DNA of 64,000 nucleotides from Bacteroidales bacterium (GTDB lineage Bacteria; Bacteroidota; Bacteroidia; Bacteroidales; WCHB1-69). Location: contig JAGCUN010000026.1 of assembly GCA_017962845.1 (NCBI GenBank), positions 1 through 64,000 on the forward strand. Direction: 5' to 3'. Below are positions 1 through 6,837 of this stretch, one piece after another. Position numbers and translations under genes: made by a program. Below the pieces are notes generated by a model. That model searched no databases. It saw only the letters and a list, made by a program, of their open reading frames with translations, and was not told where the DNA came from. Each line of letters starts with the position of its first letter. Within the stretch, counting starts at the first letter, position 1.

Positions 1-2538
1 ACCGGTGGTGTGATTCTCATACCTGAGGAACTCCACGGAGCGGCGGTTGTTGCGGAACAGGGTGTTGGTGGCCTGTATGATGCCGCCGGCATGCTCAATA
101 TACGGGTCGCTACCTGCCTTGCGGGTGCAGATGGCGTCGCGAGAGTTCTCGATAGTGGCGTTGGTGAGGATGACGCTGCCCTGTGCCAGCGCGCCTTGCC
201 GCAGGTTAGTGTTGCCCTCCACGAAGATACCCTGCCACATCTCGCCGTCGCAGGCGTTGGTGAGCGTGCCGCCGTTCACGACCAGCTTCCCGCCGGGCCG
301 GACGATGATGCGGGCCTCGCGGCGCAGCCTGGCCGTGTCGTAAACATAGAGCGTGGACAGGCTGTCCACGACGATTTCCGCCGCGATGCCGCCGGTGAAG
401 TCGGCGCCGCGGCTGATGGTGAACGATGATTTCTCACTAACCAGTATCTGCGCGCTGTCGCCGAGGTGGTAGGTGGCACCGCTGTCGAGCACGAATTGGC
501 TCTTCTCGGTGAGCAGGAGCGTGGAGTGGGGCTGCTGGGCGAAGTGGCTGCCCGCCTCGCAGGTGAGTTCGGTAGGAGCTGCGAAATAGCCGCTCTCTAT
601 GTCCCTGAGACGCTGGGCGGGTGTGCGGTTCTGCGCGAGGGTGATGCTGTGACCGCCGGTGAGGTTCACCTGCTCGCTGCCCTTGAGCACAATCCTGCCC
701 GTCCAGCGGGCATCATCGGTGATGTCGTAGTCGTTCCAGCGCACCAGCACCCGCCACAGAGTGTCGCCCAATGGCATCATCTCTATGCTCAGTCCCGTGA
801 GATAGGTGGTGGTGTCGTTGTACTGGGTATTGCGAGTGAAGTAGAAATATGACTTGCCGGAGCTGTTCGTATAATATGTCTTTGCGTTGCAGGTGCTGGG
901 GTTGGTGCCCATGTTGATTCTGTGGTGCGAGGAAAAGGCGTCCAGAGAGTCCCCGATGCTGGGCATGCTATAGGTGACCATCTCCCCGTTTTTCATCATA
1001 TTGTGTGCCGACTCCTCACGTATCCTCCGTTCTGTTCCGACAAACAGTCCGTGATTAAAGACGCTGTCGACCGTATTCCCCAAATCCGTGTCATACCATT
1101 TCGGCACTATGAAACATTCCTGGTCCTGATAGCCGCAGAAGGCGTTGCTGTATTCGGGGGCGTAGTAGTATTTGTACTCGCCCCATCCTGTGCATACGAA
1201 ATCTGTGTCAACCTGATACTGGTATTGTGTATAGTCCCAATACCCCTCATTGCTGATGACACGCAGATTGTCACGGTTGATTTTGTCCCATATTGCATCT
1301 TTACTTTCCGATTCCAGAACATCCCGTCCTATCTGGTAGTAGGCATAAATGCCAGGGGTGCCCTGATAAAGGCAGTTGGTGTTGGAGTATTGCAGAAAGT
1401 CGAGTTTGTTGTTGTGCCCCACATTGTGGAACTCCAGCCAGATGTATTGGTTGGGGGTGATGGTGCTGTCCTTGTAAGGCAGTTTGATGCGCACGGCATC
1501 GCCGTAGGTCACGAAGTCGCGCAGAACGAACGATTTGGTGCCGTCCGCCTTGGAGATGTCGGAATTGACGGGAGTGGTGTTCAAATAATTGCGGGCACCG
1601 ATGTAGTATGGGGAAGAAGGGTGTTTCCAATGCATACGCCACCGCTCATAGCCGTTGCAGCTCACCAAACCGCTACCTGCCGCCCCCATCAGCCCATGAC
1701 CACCTTGGATGTTCATAAAACACATGGTGCAAGCGCCGGCACGATTGTTGCCACCCGACGTATGGAAATCATTCGATCCAAATAAACCATGCGAGATTTC
1801 ATGAGCAACAACACCTGTTGGGTTGGTGGAAAAGTCTCCATCACCAATACATTGAAGCGTGCCATTTATTGATGAATAGTATTGCTCCCCTATTTTGAGA
1901 CCTTGTATGGTTGTGCTGCTAAATCCAGAACCACTGTTGATTCCTCCATACGCATAGGTGATGTTTCTAATCAAGACGTTTGTGTAAAAAAGACACAGGC
2001 TGTCAGGCAAACTATAATCAGAAAGGCTATCATGACCAAAAACCGTTCTCAATCCCCCAGCTTCATTAATTACATCTACGGCAACTTTTTTGATTTTGTT
2101 GTAACAGAAGGGGGATGTCTGACAACGCATCGCTGGTGGCATTTGGTCTGCAATCACTCTGCTCTCCCGAACATTTACCACCACGTTGTCACCCGAAATC
2201 TGTAAAGTGTCGAACGATGATTCCCCAAAGATGCGGGTGATGGTTCCATAGTTATTCCCGACAACGTATGAGGTGTCGAACAAGGAAAGAAGGTAGGACG
2301 GAATGGTGCCAGGCACATTCACGCCTTCCTTTGTCGTGTCATTCACTGGTTTCCAATAAGTTGTGTTGGTAAAAATATTGTTCGTATCGGGATGAGAATC
2401 ATAAATAATGTTCACATAGATGTTCAGTATGCGAAAATGGGAGTTGGAGTGAATCCCATTTCCATCCCAACTATGCTGCTGTGCTTGAGCACTGAACAAA
2501 AAAGAAAAAAGTAGAACAAAAAAATATGTCTTTCTCAT
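1..2538 (-). CDS. Secreted M6-like zinc metalloprotease, 3' end outside window
   Basis: The minus-strand frame is open from ATG at 2538 to the window edge (846 codons, no stop), so the C-terminus is missing. Residues 1-19 form a signal peptide cut after AQA. A zinc motif HEISH lies at residues 246-250 and continues GLFGSNDFH; GLMGAAGSG follows at 282-290 and then a YERWRMHW stretch. This order (HExxH, MG-x-G turn, aromatic segment) resembles M6/immune inhibitor A peptidases, though the usual PD after the zinc helix is replaced by ND. From about residue 655 the sequence becomes repetitive short beta-strands with G and N turns, like a right-handed beta-helix. Probably a T9SS-exported protease; the sorting domain would be off the window. 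Its start lies 6 bp after the stop of the upstream gene, so the two are likely co-transcribed. The fold is fairly sure, the substrate unknown. Confidence 0.75.
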   Translation of the reverse strand, partial: MRKTYFFVLLFSFLFSAQAQQHSWDGNGIHSNSHFRILNIYVNIIYDSHPDTNNIFTNTTYWKPVNDTTKEGVNVPGTIPSYLLSLFDTSYVVGNNYGTITRIFGESSFDTLQISGDNVVVNVRESRVIADQMPPAMRCQTSPFCYNKIKKVAVDVINEAGGLRTVFGHDSLSDYSLPDSLCLFYTNVLIRNITYAYGGINSGSGFSSTTIQGLKIGEQYYSSINGTLQCIGDGDFSTNPTGVVAHEISHGLFGSNDFHTSGGNNRAGACTMCFMNIQGGHGLMGAAGSGLVSCNGYERWRMHWKHPSSPYYIGARNYLNTTPVNSDISKADGTKSFVLRDFVTYGDAVRIKLPYKDSTITPNQYIWLEFHNVGHNNKLDFLQYSNTNCLYQGTPGIYAYYQIGRDVLESESKDAIWDKINRDNLRVISNEGYWDYTQYQYQVDTDFVCTGWGEYKYYYAPEYSNAFCGYQDQECFIVPKWYDTDLGNTVDSVFNHGLFVGTERRIREESAHNMMKNGEMVTYSMPSIGDSLDAFSSHHRINMGTNPSTCNAKTYYTNSSGKSYFYFTRNTQYNDTTTYLTGLSIEMMPLGDTLWRVLVRWNDYDITDDARWTGRIVLKGSEQVNLTGGHSITLAQNRTPAQRLRDIESGYFAAPTELTCEAGSHFAQQPHSTLLLTEKSQFVLDSGATYHLGDSAQILVSEKSSFTISRGADFTGGIAAEIVVDSLSTLYVYDTARLRREARIIVRPGGKLVVNGGTLTNACDGEMWQGIFVEGNTNLRQGALAQGSVILTNATIENSRDAICTRKAGSDPYIEHAGGIIQATNTLFRNNRRSVEFLRYENHTTG

Positions 2539-2544
2539 AATGTT

Positions 2545-3486
2545 TTATTTTTTCACGATTTTTTTGGAAATCTTTGTTCCAGCTGTCACAAAGGTTATCG
2601 TATATATCCCGGCGGCAAGATCACGGACATTAATTTGCATCCCCCTATCGCAAATATTCCGAGAAAAGACCACGCATCCTGTCATATCGGTAATATAGAG
2701 GAATCCATTGCCTAGCACAGTTTCATCAAATCTGATGTTCAGATTTCGATGGCAAGGATTGGGAAAGATCTTCCATCCCCAATCACGATTCTCCTCAACT
2801 TTCATCATTGGCCATTGTTCACAGCCCAAATTCTCTTCATCCAAGGCGAATACGAATTCATCGTCCTTGTACATGCATAAAAGCACACATCCCCGAAACG
2901 ACCATATATCTGGTCCAAGCGGGCCAAAGGTGGGTCCAATCCCTTCAATGAACATAATGGGCAATTCATAGTTAATGGCATAAGAATCGCAATAGTATAT
3001 TTCTTCATTTCCGATTCTACGAAAAAAAATCACCTTTTTCCCATTGATGTACGTGATGCTGTCAGCGACAATTGCTTTTGGCTCCCAAGGATTAAATAAC
3101 ACCCTGAACGTATCACCGACAGACAGTGACATGTTGCACACGCAAATTTCACATGAATATTCATTGAGACTGTAATGCCAAAATAGCTGCCCCGTAGTCG
3201 TATCTTCTCTGACACATGTAGGAAGCTCATTCCATTCATATCGGTAATCAGAACGGTAGTACAGTTTGTCGTCGATACGAACCGTATCCGCTCTGTTAAC
3301 TGTGGGATAATACATAAAAGAACCGCCCAAGGCGATGGGGTCATAGCTGACGCACACACCTGCAAGGTTGTACCTTGTGATGCTGTCGCCGAAGAACGAC
3401 TGGTACTGCGCCTTCGCGCTGAAGCCGCCCACCACTGTTAACAGCATAAAGAGAACTAACGATTGGAAAATCTTTCTTGTTTTCAT
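2545..3486 (-). CDS. Secreted protein with T9SS type A sorting domain
   Basis: A 313-residue protein with signal peptide (MKTRKIFQSL..., cut near AKA-Q at residues 25-27). The last ~80 residues have the layout of the Por-secretion C-terminal sorting domain: W-KIFPNP at the start, N-L-I strands, a YITDMTG turn, the L-AGIYTI signature and a terminal KKIVKK. This domain targets cargo to the T9SS and is then removed or anchored. The middle (residues 30-230) has several cysteines and no family I recognise. It is the first gene of a two-gene unit with the metalloprotease (6 bp gap) and has a long leader holding an 8-bp tandem repeat and a 28-bp palindrome. Export is well supported; function is unknown. 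Confidence 0.8.
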   Translation of the reverse strand: MKTRKIFQSLVLFMLLTVVGGFSAKAQYQSFFGDSITRYNLAGVCVSYDPIALGGSFMYYPTVNRADTVRIDDKLYYRSDYRYEWNELPTCVREDTTTGQLFWHYSLNEYSCEICVCNMSLSVGDTFRVLFNPWEPKAIVADSITYINGKKVIFFRRIGNEEIYYCDSYAINYELPIMFIEGIGPTFGPLGPDIWSFRGCVLLCMYKDDEFVFALDEENLGCEQWPMMKVEENRDWGWKIFPNPCHRNLNIRFDETVLGNGFLYITDMTGCVVFSRNICDRGMQINVRDLAAGIYTITFVTAGTKISKKIVKK

Positions 3487-3534
3487 GGTTGTAGGTTTTT
3501 ATTGTTGATTCGTTGATGCATTGATTTGTTGAAG

Positions 3535-3562
3535 GTAGAGACGTTGCGCGCAACGTCTCTAC
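3535..3562. repeat. 28-bp perfect palindrome, GTAGAGAC type
   Basis: Each arm is 14 bp (GTAGAGACGTTGCG and its reverse complement) with no spacer. It lies 49 bp upstream of the type A protein start, inside its probable leader. A shorter relative with the same GTAGAGAC left end is at 11652-11676. Dispersed intergenic palindromes of this kind are usual in Bacteroidota genomes; here the perfection and shared outer sequence are what is seen. Confidence 0.85.
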
Positions 3563-3572
3563 ACCCACACAT

Positions 3573-3620
3573 TTCATCCCTTCATCCTTTCATCCCTTCA
3601 TCCTTTCATCCCTTCATCTT
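3573..3620. repeat. 8-bp tandem repeat, 6 copies, in a 5' leader
   Basis: Six consecutive 8-bp units, TTCATCC(C/T) on the plus strand with the last one TTCATCTT; five units alternate C and T at the last base. On the coding strand of the downstream gene the core is GATGAA, the same core as the repeat at 27379-27546. It lies between the -7 box at 3647 and the start at 3486. Confidence 0.85.
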
Positions 3621-3646
3621 TTCCTCTCATCCTCCAAAATTCGCCA

Positions 3647-3654
3647 CAAATTTA
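3647..3654 (-). promoter_or_regulatory. -7 box for the T9SS type A protein unit
   Basis: Minus-strand TAAATTTG. It predicts a transcript start near 3640 and a leader of about 150 nt that would carry both the tandem repeat and the palindrome. No clear -33 TTG is seen at the usual spacing. Confidence 0.45.
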
Positions 3655-3862
3655 CAACTTTTTCCAACCGTTTTTCCATACTTTTTCGCAAACGCTGCAC
3701 AATGACACATTTTTTAAGAAAGATAACACATGTATCTTTCGTTCTATCAAAAAAATATCGGCTAGAAAAAAATTTTTTTGAAACACCTCCACAATGTCAC
3801 GAATTTCCACGTTCTTGAGAGGGGATGAGGCGTTTGAAGGGCAAAAATTGAAGAAATCGCTT

Positions 3863-3893
3863 GTTGCCCCTATCACTTTTTTGTTTAATTTTG
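3863..3893 (+). promoter_or_regulatory. Promoter of the exported protein at 3914
   Basis: TTG at 3864-3866, 19 bp, then TAATTTTG at 3886-3893. The position rules out the upstream in-frame ATG at 3794 and supports the start at 3914. Confidence 0.7.
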
Positions 3894-3913
3894 CCCACCC
3901 AAATTTTATCACC

Positions 3914-5452
3914 ATGAAACACATTACCCTTACCCTTATTTCCGTATTATTATTTGTGGGACTGATGCCATCGCTGCACGCCCAAACCTCCACAACACCC
4001 TCCGGACCGGTGGTCATGAATTTCTCGAAAGAGCACTACAGCCATGCCGTACTGGCTAACAACGACCAGCAGCTGGTGGCCTATTGCAGTCCAATATGGC
4101 AGAAGCTGAAGAAATGCTACCACTCCATCGTGACGTACGACAAAACCACGAACATCACCTCCTCGTGCGTGCTGAACCTCTCATCGGATTACAAGCGGCT
4201 GGTCGCCTTCGATGCCGGCGACTCCTACTTTGTGGCCTACTCACGTTATGCGAAAGCCACCGAATATGAGTTCTCCACCGCTTTCATCCCCAAAGACTGC
4301 GCCAACGACTATACGGTAACCCCGCGCACCGTGCTTTCCCTCGACATCGACCGCAACGGCTATGTGCAGTCGTTCGTGGCCGAATCGGCCGACCACACCA
4401 AACACGCCATCGTGCTGGTGGGCATCAACAAGAAGGAGATGGCCGACAAATTTTACTTTTATGTGTATGATGATGCCGGGCGGGAAGTGCTTTCCAAAAT
4501 CCTCGCCCCCGAAATCAATGGGGACAGCTTTTCCATTGAGGATCTGGCGGTTACCAACGATGGCGATGCGCTGCTGCTGATGCGCACCGGCCGGAAAGAC
4601 AAGACTGGCAGCTCCTCTATCCACCTGCTCACCTGCACCCAGGAGGGCGGCAAAAGCTATGTGGAGCCGGTCCGCTTCGGCGAAATCCAATCCATGCGGC
4701 TGCTGGTGCTGAACAACGGCAACTACTTTGTGGGCGGCTACTGTGCGGAAGAGCAAGAAAAGCCCACGTCGGAGTATTTTTCCTGCATCTTCAACAAAAA
4801 ATTAGGAAACTTTGAACCCGCCAAGCACTTCAAACTCCCTGAAAATCAGCAACCCAAACATGAGTTTATGCTGCTCTATTTCATCCGTTTCTACACCCAG
4901 TGTGCAGCCCTCCATGAGTTGGACAACGGTGAGGTGGTGATGCTCGGCGAACACCGCGCCATGGTGGTGGAGACCGGACAGGGCACCACCTACTACCACT
5001 ACGCCCGCGACATTGTGTATCAGCATTTTGATGCCGACGGAGGGTCGATGCACGCCAAAAGACTCGCAAAATACCAGGCCACCCAATTCGAGAAAGGTGC
5101 CGTAAACTTTAATGCAGAGTGGTACACCTACGACAAGTTGGGCATCTCCTTCAGTTCGTTTGTAGACGGCAATTCCGTGTATGTACTATACCAGGATCAC
5201 CAAGATAATTTCAACAAGAAAGACGGTTCCACCATGTACTCCACCATCACCACGCGCGCCAAGAGCTGCACGGTGCTGGCACGGTTAGACGATGACGGTC
5301 CGGAGATGAAGATGGTGATGGTGCCCGGAAAGGTGAAAAGAACGCTCCACAACCTCTGGCTGTTTGATGGCAAAGAGCTCTGGTTCGGTATGTATAGTCT
5401 GAAAGATTATTCGCTGGAGCACTGCACATTGAGCTGTGTGTTCGCGGAGTAA
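3914..5452 (+). CDS. Exported protein of unknown function
   Basis: A 512-residue protein. The frame is open upstream to 3794, but the ATG at 3914 begins a clear signal peptide (MKHITLTLISVLLFVGLMPSLHAQ) and lies just after a good promoter, so it is preferred. The mature part has repeated strand pairs of about 45-50 residues (for example SSCVLNLSSDYKRLVAFDAG and later VVMLGEHRAMVVETG), which suggests a beta-propeller, but I recognise no family. There is no T9SS sorting domain at the C-terminus (it ends SCVFAE) and no lipobox, so a periplasmic location is most likely. It is transcribed alone. Confidence 0.7.
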   Translation: MKHITLTLISVLLFVGLMPSLHAQTSTTPSGPVVMNFSKEHYSHAVLANNDQQLVAYCSPIWQKLKKCYHSIVTYDKTTNITSSCVLNLSSDYKRLVAFDAGDSYFVAYSRYAKATEYEFSTAFIPKDCANDYTVTPRTVLSLDIDRNGYVQSFVAESADHTKHAIVLVGINKKEMADKFYFYVYDDAGREVLSKILAPEINGDSFSIEDLAVTNDGDALLLMRTGRKDKTGSSSIHLLTCTQEGGKSYVEPVRFGEIQSMRLLVLNNGNYFVGGYCAEEQEKPTSEYFSCIFNKKLGNFEPAKHFKLPENQQPKHEFMLLYFIRFYTQCAALHELDNGEVVMLGEHRAMVVETGQGTTYYHYARDIVYQHFDADGGSMHAKRLAKYQATQFEKGAVNFNAEWYTYDKLGISFSSFVDGNSVYVLYQDHQDNFNKKDGSTMYSTITTRAKSCTVLARLDDDGPEMKMVMVPGKVKRTLHNLWLFDGKELWFGMYSLKDYSLEHCTLSCVFAE

Positions 5453-5485
5453 ATGTAATTCCCTCCCCATTTTCAAAAAATTGCT

Positions 5486-5493
5486 TATCTTTG
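5486..5493 (+). promoter_or_regulatory. -7 box of the CoA-transferase gene
   Basis: TATCTTTG followed by C. It lies 11 bp before an in-frame TTG (5504), which would be at or upstream of the transcript start, so the ATG at 5534 is the better start. The -33 element is weak. Confidence 0.6.
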
Positions 5494-5533
5494 CAACATC
5501 ATATTGCAAACATCTATTAAAACCATCACCACC

Positions 5534-6802
5534 ATGACCTCCCTCCCCTTCCAGACCGCCGATGAAGCGGTGAAAATCGTGAAGTCGGGCGACCATCTGC
5601 ACTGGCCCTGCGTGGCCGCGGCACCCGAACACCTCATCCGCGCCCTCGTGGCCCGCGCCAGCGAGCTGGAAAATGTCACCATCACCCACCTTTATACCGA
5701 AGGGTATGCCGACTACGTGCTGCCCCAGTACGCGGGCCACTTCCACCTCGACTCGTTCTTCATCGGAGGCAACGTGCGCAAGGCCACCCAGAACGGCTAT
5801 GCCGACTACATCCCCTGCTCGCTGTCCGACACCGCCCGCATCATCCGCGAAGGCCACCAGCCCGTGAACGGCGTTTTCATCATGGTGAGCGAACCCGACG
5901 AGGAGGGCTACGTGTCGTTGGGCACCTCGGTGGACTGCACCCTTGCGGCCATCGAACGTGCCGACTATGTGATTGCGCAGGTCAACCGCCACATGCCGTT
6001 CTGCTACGGCGACGCCCGCATCCCGCTGTCGAAAATCACGGCATGGGTGCGCCACGACGTGCCGCTGGCGGAGGCCGAGTTCCCGCCGCTGAGCGAGCAG
6101 GACATCGCCATCGGCCGCCACGCCGCCGCCCTGATACCCGACGGCGCCACGCTGCAAATCGGCATCGGCAACATCCCCAACGCGGTGCTGGCACAGCTCG
6201 GTGGGCACAAGCATTTAGGCATCCACTCAGAGATGTTCTCCGACGGTGTGCTGCCCCTCATCGAGAGCGGCGTGATCGACGGAAGCCGCAAGAAGACCAA
6301 CCCCGGCCAACATGTGGCCACCTTCCTCAAAGGCACACAGAAGCTGTACGACTACGTACACCGCAACCGCAACGTGCGCATCGACGACGTGGCCTACACC
6401 AACAATCCGGCGGTGATTGCCCAGAACCCGAAGGTGGTGGCGCTCAACTCGGCGATACAGATTGACCTCACCGGTCAGGTGTGCGCCGACTCCATCGGCA
6501 GCACCATGTTCAGCGGGTCGGGCGGACAGCTCGACTTCATGCTGGGGGCCGGCGCCAGCGAGGGCGGCATCCCCATCGTGGCCATGCCCTCCATCACGGC
6601 GAAAGGGGTCAGCAAGATTGTGCCCACCCTGACGGTTGGAGCGGGCGTGGTGACACCCCGCACGGTGGTACACTGGGTCATCACTGAGCAAGGAGCTGTA
6701 AACCTATTCGGGAAACCACTGCGAGAAAGAGCGAAACTACTCATTTCCATCGCACACCCGTCGGTGCGGGAGGAGCTGGAGCGAGCGAAAAGAGGGGTTT
6801 AA
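5534..6802 (+). CDS. Acetyl-CoA hydrolase/transferase family protein (4-hydroxybutyrate CoA-transferase-like)
   Basis: A 422-residue protein of the family that moves CoA between acyl groups (acetate with butyrate, 4-hydroxybutyrate or succinate) or hydrolyses acetyl-CoA. The active-site glutamate is in the conserved GIHSEMFSDG; other family marks are the GIGNIPNAVL loop, the GQVCADSIG segment and the GSGGQLDF stretch near the C-terminus, a glycine-rich CoA-binding region. The length is typical. The ATG is chosen because the upstream TTG abuts the -7 box. It is a single-gene unit, convergent with alaS. Together with the ADP-forming acetyl-CoA synthetase at 19053-21125 it suggests fermentation through acyl-CoA. 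The exact acyl substrate cannot be read from the sequence. Confidence 0.85.
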   Translation: MTSLPFQTADEAVKIVKSGDHLHWPCVAAAPEHLIRALVARASELENVTITHLYTEGYADYVLPQYAGHFHLDSFFIGGNVRKATQNGYADYIPCSLSDTARIIREGHQPVNGVFIMVSEPDEEGYVSLGTSVDCTLAAIERADYVIAQVNRHMPFCYGDARIPLSKITAWVRHDVPLAEAEFPPLSEQDIAIGRHAAALIPDGATLQIGIGNIPNAVLAQLGGHKHLGIHSEMFSDGVLPLIESGVIDGSRKKTNPGQHVATFLKGTQKLYDYVHRNRNVRIDDVAYTNNPAVIAQNPKVVALNSAIQIDLTGQVCADSIGSTMFSGSGGQLDFMLGAGASEGGIPIVAMPSITAKGVSKIVPTLTVGAGVVTPRTVVHWVITEQGAVNLFGKPLRERAKLLISIAHPSVREELERAKRGV

Positions 6803-6837
6803 GAGCCACCCTCAAACGCACCACTGAACTAACTATT

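Larger units (their letters stand above)
3487..3913. other. Divergent intergenic region with repeats and two promoters
   Basis: This 427-bp gap separates the minus-strand T9SS unit from the plus-strand exported protein. It holds a 28-bp perfect palindrome, a six-copy 8-bp tandem repeat, a minus-strand -7 box and a plus-strand promoter, each listed separately. Frames run open upstream of 3914 but precede the promoter there, so I do not count them as coding. The rest (3660-3860) is AT-rich and shows nothing more. Confidence 0.7.

Noticed and set aside
922..1785. Plus-strand ORF of 287 codons
   Set aside because: It lies antisense inside the metalloprotease frame, which has a signal peptide and HExxH; the plus-strand translation shows no family pattern.
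3794..3913. Upstream in-frame extension of the exported protein
   Set aside because: It would place the signal peptide inside the protein and start before the promoter at 3863-3893.
5285..6214. Minus-strand ORF of 309 codons
   Set aside because: Shadow of the CoA-transferase gene on the opposite strand; His/Val/Gly-rich translation without motifs.
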